Source of the DNA: an uncultured Agrobacterium sp.
Lineage (GTDB): Bacteria; Pseudomonadota; Alphaproteobacteria; Rhizobiales; Rhizobiaceae
Direction of reading: 5' to 3'
Assembly: GCA_913777615.1 (NCBI GenBank)
Contig: CAJYTK010000018.1
Coordinates: 65,519 to 108,451, forward strand
Length of the DNA stretch: 42,933 nucleotides
Of the stretch, positions 35,170-42,933 are shown one piece after another. The translations under genes and the position numbers were made by a program. Numbering within the stretch: position 1 is the first letter of the stretch; each line of letters begins with the position of its first letter. The notes under the pieces are model-generated. The model had not been told where the DNA came from, ran no database searches, and saw nothing but the letters and a program-made list of their open reading frames with translations.

Positions 35170-36159
35170 GTGGCAGTTGCAGGCCGCATTCTCCGTCGCA
35201 GAATGATCAGCGCCGTACCAGTGCTGGTCATCGTGCTGATCTTTACGTTTCTGCTTTTGGAGAATGCGTCGGGTGATGCCGTTGACGCCTATCTCGTCTC
35301 CATCGGCGGCGGGGATGCAAGCCTTCGCGATGCTCTGCGTACACAATACGGGTTGGACCAATCGGTCCTCTGGCGGCTGTGGCTCTACGTCACATCGATC
35401 GTCCGGCTGGACTTCGGCTGGTCGGTCGCCTTTGATCGGCCCGTCCTTTCGCTGATCTTAGAGCGTCTACCGAACACTCTGCTGTTGATGGGTAGCGCGA
35501 CGCTCCTGTCGTTCATCCTCGGCACGTCACTGGGGATTGTCGCTGGCTCAAGGCCTGGAAGCCTCCTGGATCGGGTGCTGTCATCTGTATCGCTGGCGCT
35601 TTACGCCGTTCCGGGCTTCTGGCTCGGCCTCGTTCTCGTGCTCGTTTTCGCCGTCAAGCTCCGCTGGCTCCCGACCTCGGGTCTGGAAACCATAGCCTCT
35701 GGCAAAGAGGGTTTTGCGCGGGCACTCGACATCATGCGCCATCTCGTCCTTCCAGTTGCAAGCCTTGGCCTTATCTACCTAGCCCTCTTCCTGCGCGTGA
35801 TGCGTAGCGCCATGGGGGACCTCTGGCATACGGATTTCGTCGCCTTCGCTCAGTCGAAAGGGCTGTCACGTTGCCGGGTGGTGCTGCGCCACGTTGCGCG
35901 CAATGCCGCACTTCCTCTTCTCACCGTGCTCGGTCTCCAATCGGCTACCGTGCTCGGTGGTTCCGTCGTCATCGAGAGCGTCTTTGCAATCCCTGGCTTC
36001 GGGAGACTGGCGCAAGAGGCGGTCGCAGGGCGTGACACCCCATTGTTGATGGGCATCATCCTTGTCAGCGCCGTTTTCGTCATCCTCGTCAACCTGATCG
36101 TCGATTTGCTTTACGCATTTCTCGATCCGCGTATCGGTGCGGGGGAGAAAGCGGCGTGA
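35170..36159 (+). CDS. ABC transporter permease (DppB/NikB-like)
   Basis: A 329-residue inner-membrane permease. It begins with GTG at 35170, right after the upstream stop, with GAGGA at five bases spacing. Family marks are the QYGLDQSVLWRLWLY segment, FGWSVAFDRPVLSLILERLPNT, and late FAIPGFGRLAQEAVAGRDTP. Six helices are expected, with the EAA-like loop FVAFAQSKGLSRCRVVLRHV. It overlaps the next gene by four bases (GTGA). Confidence 0.93.
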   Translation: MAVAGRILRRRMISAVPVLVIVLIFTFLLLENASGDAVDAYLVSIGGGDASLRDALRTQYGLDQSVLWRLWLYVTSIVRLDFGWSVAFDRPVLSLILERLPNTLLLMGSATLLSFILGTSLGIVAGSRPGSLLDRVLSSVSLALYAVPGFWLGLVLVLVFAVKLRWLPTSGLETIASGKEGFARALDIMRHLVLPVASLGLIYLALFLRVMRSAMGDLWHTDFVAFAQSKGLSRCRVVLRHVARNAALPLLTVLGLQSATVLGGSVVIESVFAIPGFGRLAQEAVAGRDTPLLMGIILVSAVFVILVNLIVDLLYAFLDPRIGAGEKAA

Positions 36160-36986
36160 CCATTCTTCGCCGGGTATCTCGCAGTCCAGAAGGTGTGGCC
36201 GGCCTCGTGATCCTTCTCACAGTGACGTTCGCTGGCATTTCGGCGCCTTTTGTCTTCCCCAACGATCCGCTTTCCATCGTCGCGGCACCACTGATCCCGC
36301 CCTTTACCGACCGTGCCCTGCCGCTCGGCACCGATACGCTCGGCCGCGATGTTCTTGCCTGTCTCTTCCATGCCGTGCGCAGTTCGTTTCTCGTCGGTCT
36401 TTCCGCTGCAGCAGCGGCGCTTCTGATCGGCACGTTCATGGGCACGATAGCGGGCTTTGCCGGAGGCATTGTCGACGAAGCACTGATGCGGATCGCCGAT
36501 GCCTTCCAGATCGTTCCGAGTTTTCTTCTCGCGCTTGCCTTTGTCAGCACCGTGGGCCCGTCCCTGCCGATTGTCGTGATGGCCATTGCACTCGGCGCTT
36601 GGGCCGATCCCGCGCGGTTGACGCGCGCGCAGGTTCTCTCAATTCGCGAGAGGGATTATATCGCAGCCGCTCGGACCATCGGCATGCATCCAATGGAAAT
36701 CGCCTTTCGACAAATCCTGCCAAATGCAGTGCCGCCCGTCATGGCACTTGCCGCGATCATCGTTGCAGCAGCCATTCTGACGGAAGCAGCGCTTTCCTTC
36801 CTTGGTCTTGGCGATCCGAATATCGTCACCTGGGGTGGAATGATCGCGGAAGGAAGAAACGTGCTTCGCTCTGCTGCTTACCTCTCAATTATTCCGGGTA
36901 TCGCTCTGCTTGCCACGGTTCTCGGGGTCTATCTGCTTGGCGAGGGCATCAACAAGGCGCTCGCATTCCAAAAAGGTGTGCAATGA
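36156..36986 (+). CDS. ABC transporter permease (DppC/NikC-like)
   Basis: A 276-residue inner-membrane permease starting with GTG at 36156. Typical DppC/NikC features: LPLGTDTLGRDVLACLFHAV, AFQIVPSFLLALAFVS, the EAA loop ERDYIAAARTIGMHPMEIAF, and LSFLGLGDPNIVTWGGMI. It lacks the soluble N-terminal extension of some members. It overlaps the following ATPase gene by four bases (ATGA at 36983-36986). Confidence 0.94.
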   Translation: MTILRRVSRSPEGVAGLVILLTVTFAGISAPFVFPNDPLSIVAAPLIPPFTDRALPLGTDTLGRDVLACLFHAVRSSFLVGLSAAAAALLIGTFMGTIAGFAGGIVDEALMRIADAFQIVPSFLLALAFVSTVGPSLPIVVMAIALGAWADPARLTRAQVLSIRERDYIAAARTIGMHPMEIAFRQILPNAVPPVMALAAIIVAAAILTEAALSFLGLGDPNIVTWGGMIAEGRNVLRSAAYLSIIPGIALLATVLGVYLLGEGINKALAFQKGVQ

Positions 36987-37789
36987 GCCCATTGCCACTT
37001 CTTACGATCAAGGGCTTGGGCGTCACCTATCGTGGCGCGTCCGGACCCGCCTTGAGCGATGTGTCGCTTACCCTTGAAGAAAAACGCCGGCTCGCCATCA
37101 TCGGCGAAAGCGGCTCGGGCAAAAGCACGCTGGCACGCTGCATTGCAGGGCTGCTGCCATCTGGCGCCAGAACGACCGGCGAATTGATCTGGAATGATGC
37201 GAAGGTGAGGACGAAACACGGGTCTTTTCCGGCACCTGGACGCGATATCGCCTATGTATTTCAGGATCCCGGCGCTAGCCTCAATCCTGTCCTGACGATT
37301 GGCGAGCAGGTGTGTGAAGCGGCCATACGCCATCTCGGCCTGACACGCAGACAGGCGCTAAATCATGCACGCGATCTGCTCGCAGAGGTACAACTGACCC
37401 GTGCGGAAGAGCTGCTCTCGACCTACCCGCATCAGATTTCCGGAGGTCAGCGGCAACGAGTTGCCATCGCCGCTGCCATTTCCGCTAACCCCAAAATCCT
37501 GATTGCGGATGAAGCCACAAGCGCGCTCGACACGATAACCCAGGCGGCCATCGCAAGTCTGCTGGACAGACTGGTTCAAACCAACGGTATGACGCTGATC
37601 TTCATAACGCATGACATTGCGCTCGCCTCCAACCTCGCAGATGATATCACCGTGTTCAAATCGGGCCACTTGGTGGAAGCCGGCAAAGTATATAACGTGC
37701 TTCCCAATCCGGGAAGCGTCTACACCAGACGTCTATTGTCTTCTCATCTTGACCTCACCACTCCGCCGCTCATCGGGACTGCAGGCTGA
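36983..37789 (+). CDS. ABC transporter ATP-binding protein (DppD/NikD-like, short form)
   Basis: A 268-residue ATPase. Walker A GESGSGKST, signature ISGGQRQRV, Walker B ILIADEATSALD and switch ITHD are all intact. It is shorter than peptide-type DppD (about 330 residues) and lacks the C-terminal oligopeptide-transporter tail, as in NikD/NikE. A much longer open frame from 36137 is a shadow over the permease. The stop shares one base with the next start (TGATG). Confidence 0.93.
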   Translation: MSPLPLLTIKGLGVTYRGASGPALSDVSLTLEEKRRLAIIGESGSGKSTLARCIAGLLPSGARTTGELIWNDAKVRTKHGSFPAPGRDIAYVFQDPGASLNPVLTIGEQVCEAAIRHLGLTRRQALNHARDLLAEVQLTRAEELLSTYPHQISGGQRQRVAIAAAISANPKILIADEATSALDTITQAAIASLLDRLVQTNGMTLIFITHDIALASNLADDITVFKSGHLVEAGKVYNVLPNPGSVYTRRLLSSHLDLTTPPLIGTAG

Positions 37790-38577
37790 TGACCCCGTTC
37801 TTCTCAGTCAGCCATCTTTCGAAGCGATATGAATGGGAAGGCCGAGCAGTGCAGGCGCTGGCCGATGTTTCCTTCACGCTGGAACGGGGCGAAACACTTG
37901 GACTTGCGGGTCCATCAGGCTGCGGAAAATCTACTCTCGCACGGATCATCATGCGGCTCTCTCCGGCGGATAGTGGCCAAGTGCGCTTTGAGGACCAGGA
38001 CTGGCTGAACCTGAGAGGCCGTGAACTGAGAGCCGCTCGCCGCCGCCTGCAGATGGTGTTTCAAGATACCCATGGCGCCTTCAATCCGCGCGCCACGGTG
38101 GAAGATGCAATTGGCGATCCGCTGCGCATCCACCGCATTGTGGCGAGCGGTCAAAGACCTTACGAAATCACCCGGCTGCTGGAACGCGTCGGTCTCAGCC
38201 CGGACGTGGCCAAACGTCCCGTACTTCATCTTTCGGGGGGCCAGCGGCAACGTGTTGCGATTGCGCGTGCGATCGCCTGCCGCCCGTCCTTGCTCGTGAT
38301 GGACGAGGCGGTTTCGGCGCTGGATATCTCCATTCGCGCTCAAATTCTGGAGCTACTTGTGTCGCTCCAGTCCGAGACCGGTCTCTCCTGCCTTTTCGTT
38401 TCGCACGATCTGGCCGTCATTCGCGCCGTATGCCATCGCGTCGCGATCATGGAGAGCGGACGGATTGTCGAATATGGCCAGACAGGCCGCATCATCTCCA
38501 GCCCGCAATCGGACACTGCCAAGCGATTGATTGCCGCCGTTCCCACACTTCGACTTCAGGACAAGAACCATGTCTGA
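37789..38577 (+). CDS. ABC transporter ATP-binding protein (DppF/NikE-like, short form)
   Basis: A 262-residue ATPase, partner of the preceding one. Motifs: Walker A GPSGCGKST, the Q-loop in LQMVFQDTHGAFNPRATV, signature LSGGQRQRV, Walker B LLVMDEAVSALD and switch VSHD. The 'Q-D....NPR.TV' stretch is typical of the F/E-type subunit. No C-terminal oligopeptide tail is present. It overlaps the aminotransferase gene by eight bases, so both are translated from one message. Confidence 0.93.
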   Translation: MTPFFSVSHLSKRYEWEGRAVQALADVSFTLERGETLGLAGPSGCGKSTLARIIMRLSPADSGQVRFEDQDWLNLRGRELRAARRRLQMVFQDTHGAFNPRATVEDAIGDPLRIHRIVASGQRPYEITRLLERVGLSPDVAKRPVLHLSGGQRQRVAIARAIACRPSLLVMDEAVSALDISIRAQILELLVSLQSETGLSCLFVSHDLAVIRAVCHRVAIMESGRIVEYGQTGRIISSPQSDTAKRLIAAVPTLRLQDKNHV

Positions 38578-39679
38578 CCGCAATTGGAGCCACCTGCTCG
38601 ATGTCCCAGCTTTCCCACAAGAGCGTTATGCAAAGCTCGCGGACAGGCTGGCCGCATTGATGAAGACGCAAAACGACGTGCTCCTCATTCAGGCCGAAGC
38701 AGTTCTCGCGCTGGAAGCGGTGGCGACCAGCCTGGCCCAGCCGCGACTGAAAGCGCTCAACATCATTACCAGCCCCTACGGCGCATGGTTCGGCGACTGG
38801 CTGAAGCGCGGCGGCTGTGAGGTCGTCAATCTCGTGGCCGAAGCTGGGCGTCCCATCACGGTAGACGCTGTCAGGAGGGAGCTTAATCAACACCCCGATA
38901 TTGCCGTACTGTCTCTCGTTCACGCCGAATCCGCCAGCGGCATTCTCAACCCATTGGAAGAGATTGTCCGGCTCTCCAGGGAAAAAGGCGTGCTCACCGT
39001 CGTGGACGCAGTTGCATCGATTGGCGGGCATAGTCTCGATGTGGACAAGGATCACATCGACATCGCCGTGATCGGTCCGCAAAAATCGTTGGCTGGGCCG
39101 GTAGGCCTTTCGGCAATTTCAGTCAGCAAACGCGCCTGGGCCATGCTGAACCATGGCAACGCGCCACGCGGTTCGATGCTCTCGCTTCTCGATCAAAAAG
39201 AACAATGGCTCGATACCGGCAGAGGGATTTTGCCTGGTACGCCCGCACCGCTTGAATTTTTTGCGCTCGAAGCTGCATTGGATCGTGTGGAGGCGGAAAG
39301 CATAGACTTCAGCCAGAAGCGACATCGGCTGGCTGCAACGGCAACGCGAAGAGCTCTCACCGCACTCGGCGTTGAGCTCTGGGTGCCGGACGAAGAAGCC
39401 TCTGCACTCGTCACAGCAGTCAAGCTCCCGGTAGCTGTCCAGCGCGCCGATCTCGTCTCTCAGGCAAAAATCGATGGGTCCGATATCTCAGCCGCTGTCG
39501 GCCCCGGAACAGACTATCTGATCCGCCTCAACCATACGGGACTGCGCGCCAACAAAGAGCCCGTGCTGGCCAATATCAAAGCCCTCGCCCACGCACTGCG
39601 CCACCACGGACATTCAAACAAAGTGGATAAGGCAATCGAGGTGGTAGATGAGACCTACTCTTCTGCCGCCAAGCAATAG
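38570..39679 (+). CDS. Class V PLP aminotransferase (alanine-glyoxylate aminotransferase-like)
   Basis: A 369-residue fold-type I PLP enzyme resembling alanine/serine-glyoxylate and related aminotransferases. The PLP lysine is Lys172 in IGPQKSLAGPVG; SLVHAESASGILNP and LTVVDAVASIGG supply conserved cofactor contacts, including the Asp of VVDAVAS. The C-terminal domain has RLNHTGLRANKEPVLAN. The Q-K-S-L-x-G-P pattern is also near that of ureidoglycine-glyoxylate aminotransferases, so the amino donor is uncertain. It is the last gene of the transporter operon, overlapping the ATPase gene, which implies it acts on the imported compound or a product of it. Confidence 0.88.
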   Translation: MSDRNWSHLLDVPAFPQERYAKLADRLAALMKTQNDVLLIQAEAVLALEAVATSLAQPRLKALNIITSPYGAWFGDWLKRGGCEVVNLVAEAGRPITVDAVRRELNQHPDIAVLSLVHAESASGILNPLEEIVRLSREKGVLTVVDAVASIGGHSLDVDKDHIDIAVIGPQKSLAGPVGLSAISVSKRAWAMLNHGNAPRGSMLSLLDQKEQWLDTGRGILPGTPAPLEFFALEAALDRVEAESIDFSQKRHRLAATATRRALTALGVELWVPDEEASALVTAVKLPVAVQRADLVSQAKIDGSDISAAVGPGTDYLIRLNHTGLRANKEPVLANIKALAHALRHHGHSNKVDKAIEVVDETYSSAAKQ

Positions 39680-39704
39680 AGCCCGGGCGGCCCGATGGAC
39701 AAGC

Positions 39705-39735
39705 AAAAAGCCGCGTTCATCGGCGTATAACGCGG
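39705..39735 (-). terminator. Intrinsic terminator, minus-strand orientation
   Basis: CCGCGTT (39711-39717) pairs perfectly with AACGCGG (39729-39735) around an 11-base loop. On the minus strand the stem is followed by CTTTTTG, the T run expected of an intrinsic terminator. It would stop transcripts coming leftward from the kinase operon ending at 40109; on the plus strand the hairpin lies 31 bp after the aminotransferase stop but has no T run. Confidence 0.55.
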
Positions 39736-39851
39736 TCCGACTCTGCGGGGCGGCTGATGCTCCCGAGAAAAAATCCCTAGCTGTAACGCTGCAAATGGAA
39801 GGATCTTTCTCTCCCGTCCACAGCTCTAATATAGGAATCCCTCCAGCAATC

Positions 39852-39880
39852 TTGACGAAATCGTGGCAAAACGCGAAACT
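39852..39880 (+). promoter_or_regulatory. Weak promoter candidate for the small ORF
   Basis: TTGACG at 39852-39857 resembles a -35 element, but the following -10 region (GAAACT at 39875-39880) is poor for the housekeeping sigma factor. An alternative sigma factor would be possible. Listed because a strong ribosome site and short gene follow; support is low. Confidence 0.25.
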
Positions 39881-39917
39881 TTACACATTGTTAAGTTCGA
39901 TGACTGGAGGAATGAAA

Positions 39918-40100
39918 ATGGTTGCAGGCTACAACATGCTTTCCTTCGATCTCTTCGGCCTCGGCCGTCGGGCGCAGGAAGAAAAGCTCAAAAGCGAGAG
40001 CGGATCGAGAAAAGATCACCCCGTTCGTGACGAGGCTGAACAGCGTGATCGCGATCAGGAACATGATCTGTTTTTCTGGTCGCTCTATCCCGTGATCTGA
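39918..40100 (+). CDS. Small highly charged protein of unknown function (60 residues)
   Basis: A 60-residue protein with a short hydrophobic start (MVAGYNMLSFDLFGLGRRAQ), a strongly charged middle (KSESGSRKDHPVRDEAEQRD) and an aromatic end (LFFWSLYPVI). GGAGG at 39906-39910 lies seven bases before the ATG at 39918, the best ribosome site in the stretch; in-frame ATGs at 39900 and 39912 have worse spacing. No known family is recognised. It sits between two convergent operons, eight bases before the end of the kinase gene, and may be an independently expressed small protein. Confidence 0.6.
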   Translation: MVAGYNMLSFDLFGLGRRAQEEKLKSESGSRKDHPVRDEAEQRDRDQEHDLFFWSLYPVI

Positions 40101-40108
40101 AGCGCCGC

Positions 40109-41683
40109 TCAGAGACGATCCAGTTCCTCGCGATGCCGATGCATTGCGAGGAATTTTCTGTAATCGCGCTCGTAGCCGGATGCGCGCGTCCCATCCGGGT
40201 GGCGCTCCTCATAACCGGGATACATGGCAGCGCCAGCTTCAGACAAACTCGTATACACGCCACCCGCTACCGCGGCGGTCATGGCGGTTCCCAGAAGCAC
40301 GGCATCGCTGGTCTGCGGCACCACGACGTGCTTACCCGTCGTGTCAGCATAGAGCTCCATCAACAGTGGATTATGAACATGCCCGCCCGCGAGGTGAAGC
40401 GTCGCGATGCGATATCCAAAACTCTCCAGCGCCTCCAGAACGTGGCGCGTCCCGAGCGCAATCGACACGGCGGTACGCCAGTAAAGAGCGCAGAGGCTAT
40501 CGAAAGAAGTATCGAGAGTGAGGCCACTGATCACGCCCCGAGCATGTGGATCGGCGAAAGGCGATCTGTTGCCATGAAAATCCGGCAGGACATGCAGACG
40601 GTTGGCAAACCCGTCGCCCTCTATGGCCCGTAACGCCATGACTCGGTCGACGATGCGACGGTGAAGCGCCGCATCCGGCTCGCCGCCCGCAGCATGCATG
40701 CGCACGATATGGTCGAGCAAAGCACCCGTTGCCGACTGCCCGCCCTCGACCAGCCAGTGATCGGGCAGAACGGCCTGCCAGTAGGGTCCCCACAGACTGC
40801 GACCATGTTTGCGATTGGGCGTGAGAGCGACGAGACAGCTCGATGTGCCGGCTATTAGCGCAACATTGTTTTCCACATGGTTGCCGAGACTACCGCCGAG
40901 CGCACCCAGGGCGCCCGCATAGGCGTCGATCATGCCGGTTGCGACCTGGCACTCAGTATCCAACCCCAATTCATCGGCAGCCCTGGCCGACAGAACACCA
41001 ACGGCTTGACCAGGCGCGACGGGGCTTGAAGGGAGCGAAGCCCGCTCTTTCAGATCCCCGAGACCTGCAAAGTCAAGATAATCCTGACACCAGCCTTCTT
41101 GCTCATGCGCTAGGAAATTCCACTTTGCCGTCAGTGTGCAGTTGGAGCGCGCCGCACTGCCGCTTGCCCTCCAAGTAAGGAAGTCGGCAAGATCGAAGAA
41201 ATAGGCTGCTTTCGACCAGCTTTCAGGCAGGTGTTTCTTCAGCCACATCAGTTTCGGCATCTGCATTTCGGGGGATATCGATCCTCCGACGAAATCCAGA
41301 ACCGGGTGACCCGATGCTGTCAGAAAATCCGCCTCGGCAATGGCGCGATGATCGAGCCAGACCACGGTATCGAAGCGGTCCTCGCTCGTGGTTGAGACCG
41401 ACACTTGCTCGCCGAATTTGCCGCGCGCAACAAGCGAACATGTTGCATCAAAACCAATGCCGGCCACACTTGCAGGGCCAATCGCTGCCTCAGCCATGGA
41501 AGACCGCACCGAAAGACACACGGCCCTCCATATGTCCTCGGAATCGTGCTCGGCGTGGTTTTCCTTCGGTCTCTGCATTAGGATGGGATGGGTCGCACGG
41601 GACAGCATCGCGCCATGACGATCGAACACCCCGGCGCGCGCGCTGCCTGTTCCGACATCGACCGCAACGAGATATTGGCGCAT
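40109..41683 (-). CDS. FGGY-family pentulose kinase (ribulokinase/ribitol kinase-like)
   Basis: A 524-residue sugar kinase of the FGGY family. The N-terminal phosphate loop is VAVDVGTGSARAGVFD; the sugar-side segment FDTVVWLDHRAIAEA follows. MIDAYAGALGALGG and the ATP-site GTSSCLVAL are typical of the D-ribulokinase/YDR109c branch. The C-terminal AGGHVHNPLLMELYAD is the adenosine motif. It follows the HAD phosphatase by 68 bp in a polyol operon, so phosphorylation of a ketopentose or ketohexose derived from a polyol is likely. Substrate unproven. Confidence 0.9.
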   Translation of the reverse strand: MRQYLVAVDVGTGSARAGVFDRHGAMLSRATHPILMQRPKENHAEHDSEDIWRAVCLSVRSSMAEAAIGPASVAGIGFDATCSLVARGKFGEQVSVSTTSEDRFDTVVWLDHRAIAEADFLTASGHPVLDFVGGSISPEMQMPKLMWLKKHLPESWSKAAYFFDLADFLTWRASGSAARSNCTLTAKWNFLAHEQEGWCQDYLDFAGLGDLKERASLPSSPVAPGQAVGVLSARAADELGLDTECQVATGMIDAYAGALGALGGSLGNHVENNVALIAGTSSCLVALTPNRKHGRSLWGPYWQAVLPDHWLVEGGQSATGALLDHIVRMHAAGGEPDAALHRRIVDRVMALRAIEGDGFANRLHVLPDFHGNRSPFADPHARGVISGLTLDTSFDSLCALYWRTAVSIALGTRHVLEALESFGYRIATLHLAGGHVHNPLLMELYADTTGKHVVVPQTSDAVLLGTAMTAAVAGGVYTSLSEAGAAMYPGYEERHPDGTRASGYERDYRKFLAMHRHREELDRL

Positions 41684-41751
41684 AAAGCTAGTTTCCCATC
41701 CCTGTTTTACCGAAAACCGGGAGAGAACCGTTCCGTGTCGTTATCTGCACG

Positions 41752-42456
41752 TCAACCAGCCTCTGCTCTTGAGCCCTGGCGGCCCTTTCGGTCGCGCACA
41801 AGGTGAACCAAATCCGGCATGGCGTCAAACACGAGATCGGGCTCAAGTGCTGCGATCTGTTGACGGAACGCGGGGAAGCGTGCGTGAGAGCCCCCTGTAA
41901 AAGCAAAAACGCACATACCCGCCGCCTTTGCCGCGGCAATGCCCGCCGGGCTGTCTTCGATAACGATGCAACTGGCCGGCTCCGCACCCATCTCTTGCGC
42001 GGCGTGCAGGAAGAGATCTGGCGCCGGTTTGCCGTTCTTCACCATGGTGGCGCTGAAAATATGTGGCTCGAATTTCTCGATAAGACCCGTAAGGCCCAGA
42101 GAATAGCGGATGCGTTCCGGCTGACTGGACGAGGCCACGCAGCGCGGCACGTTGAGACGGTCCAACGTTTCGGCAATGCCGTCAATCGCCTTCAATTCCA
42201 GGCGAAAGCGTTCGAAGAGCGCGCTTCGCATGTGTTCGAGAAAATCGATATCGGTCTCGATACCGTACTCCTCCCAAAGTGTTGCCGTCATATTGGCAAG
42301 GCTGCGACCGAGAAATCGCTGATAGGCCTCTTCCTCGGTCATCTGGACACCGAGATGTGCCAGCATGTCGATCAGCACTGCGACAGAAACCGGCTCGCTG
42401 TCGACAAGCACGCCATCGCAGTCGAAAATCACCAAGGGGCCGGTTTCGGTAGGCAT
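41752..42456 (-). CDS. HAD-superfamily phosphatase (beta-phosphoglucomutase-like)
   Basis: A 234-residue hydrolase of HAD subfamily IA. Motif I is VIFDCDGVLVDSEP (nucleophile and acid Asp), motif II is the Ser run in CVASSSQPERI, motif III is the Lys in VKNGKPAPDLF, and motif IV is IVIEDSPAGIAAA. The cap domain lies between residues 18 and 85. It starts four bases after the mannitol dehydrogenase stop, so they are co-expressed. A sugar or polyol phosphate is the probable substrate. Confidence 0.92.
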   Translation of the reverse strand: MPTETGPLVIFDCDGVLVDSEPVSVAVLIDMLAHLGVQMTEEEAYQRFLGRSLANMTATLWEEYGIETDIDFLEHMRSALFERFRLELKAIDGIAETLDRLNVPRCVASSSQPERIRYSLGLTGLIEKFEPHIFSATMVKNGKPAPDLFLHAAQEMGAEPASCIVIEDSPAGIAAAKAAGMCVFAFTGGSHARFPAFRQQIAALEPDLVFDAMPDLVHLVRDRKGRQGSRAEAG

Positions 42457-42460
42457 GATG

Positions 42461-42933
42461 TCAGCTTTCGATAAGTTTATCGTCCAGATAGAGTTCGAGC
42501 GTCTTTGCGGTACCCTTTTCCCATAATGTGTTTAGAGCATGGGCGAAGCGGGTGCGGAAGAGGTCTGAGTTTGCGACGTCGCCGAAAATATCGCTGAGTG
42601 CGAGAAACGCCATCGGATCGTCCTTGGCCTTTATCGCTGCCGCCTGCAGGCGTTCGGCGCTGGCGTCGTTGAAGACGATCTGCTTGCCGCTGTCCGAGGT
42701 TCCGTAGAAGTAGCGGCACCACAGAGCGGAAACCAGCGACAGACCAACGATGTCGAGGCCTTGCGCCAGACGGTCGGCGGTCGAGGGTAGGATGAACTTC
42801 GGTTGGCGGTTGGAGCCGTCCTGCGCCAGACGCGGAATGGTGTCGCCGATCTTCGGGTTGAGAAAGCGGCGCTCGATCAGGTCGAAGTACTCGTTGAGAT
42901 CGGTGTCGGGCACTGGCGGAATGATCGGGATGA
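42461..42933 (-). CDS. mtlK: Mannitol 2-dehydrogenase, C-terminal part (cut by window edge)
   Basis: Reading leftward from the window edge, the last 157 codons or so of a long-chain mannitol dehydrogenase. The C-terminal domain is plain: LNEYFDLIERRFLNPKIGDT, RLAQDGSNRQPKFILP with the Asn-Arg-Gln-Pro-Lys turn, and VSALWCRYFYGTSDSGK. It oxidises D-mannitol (and often arabitol or sorbitol) to the ketose with NAD. The frame is open to the edge, so no start is seen. It heads the visible part of the operon with the HAD phosphatase and the FGGY kinase. Confidence 0.92.
   Translation of the reverse strand, partial: IPIIPPVPDTDLNEYFDLIERRFLNPKIGDTIPRLAQDGSNRQPKFILPSTADRLAQGLDIVGLSLVSALWCRYFYGTSDSGKQIVFNDASAERLQAAAIKAKDDPMAFLALSDIFGDVANSDLFRTRFAHALNTLWEKGTAKTLELYLDDKLIES

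Noticed and set aside
36137-36982. N-terminal extension of the first short ATPase
   Set aside because: It overlaps the DppC-like permease; the ATPase domain starts right at ATG 36983, which overlaps the permease stop in the usual ATGA way.
1-42933. Search by eye for CRISPR arrays, insertion sequences, integrases, tRNA and rRNA genes
   Set aside because: No regularly spaced repeats, transposase or integrase frames, terminal inverted repeats or RNA-gene signatures were found.

Overview
The window looks like a chromosomal or secondary-replicon segment of an alphaproteobacterium of the Agrobacterium/Rhizobium group. Three things point there: dense operons with 4-bp ATGA overlaps at moderately high G+C, an Agrobacterium-type cellulose operon (bcsN-bcsA-bcsB-bcsZ-bcsK, without bcsC or bcsD), and a Ku/LigD end-joining locus with two Ku genes. 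I see no rRNA, tRNA, CRISPR array, insertion sequence or phage gene. Both ends cut genes: a GntR regulator at the left and a mannitol dehydrogenase at the right.

Left part (1-6658): a divergent GntR regulator and a five-gene plus-strand operon for 5-oxoproline. It encodes an NRAMP-fold transporter without the usual metal motifs, PxpA, a DUF1445/D-glutamate cyclase-like protein, a fused PxpB-PxpC protein and a fused biotin carboxylase-BCCP protein. A candidate GntR operator lies in the divergent promoter region. The likely logic is import or internal formation of 5-oxoproline and ATP-dependent opening to glutamate; the role of the biotin protein is open.

NHEJ region (6801-12258): two small unknown proteins, Ku and LigD on the plus strand, meeting a second Ku and a phosphoribosyltransferase on the minus strand. 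An M20 amidohydrolase follows (12407-13579).

Purine region (13586-21097, minus): one seven-gene operon of LacI regulator, periplasmic binding protein, two permeases, ATPase, nucleoside hydrolase and adenine deaminase. It reads as uptake of a nucleoside-like compound, release of the base and deamination of adenine. A perfect TTAAACGTTTAA operator sits just upstream of the regulator.

Then come a flavin reductase-like gene (plus) and a four-cysteine Rrf2 regulator (minus) with unusual back-to-back palindromes upstream. The cellulose operon occupies 22789-31946 (minus); BcsA has an intact c-di-GMP-binding PilZ domain. Divergent from it is an AGE/mannose isomerase-family gene.

Right part: a plus-strand operon (33561-39679) with a Tat-exported peptide/nickel-type binding protein, two permeases, two short ATPases and a class V aminotransferase; a 60-residue unknown protein; and a minus-strand polyol operon end (mannitol dehydrogenase, HAD phosphatase, FGGY pentulose kinase).
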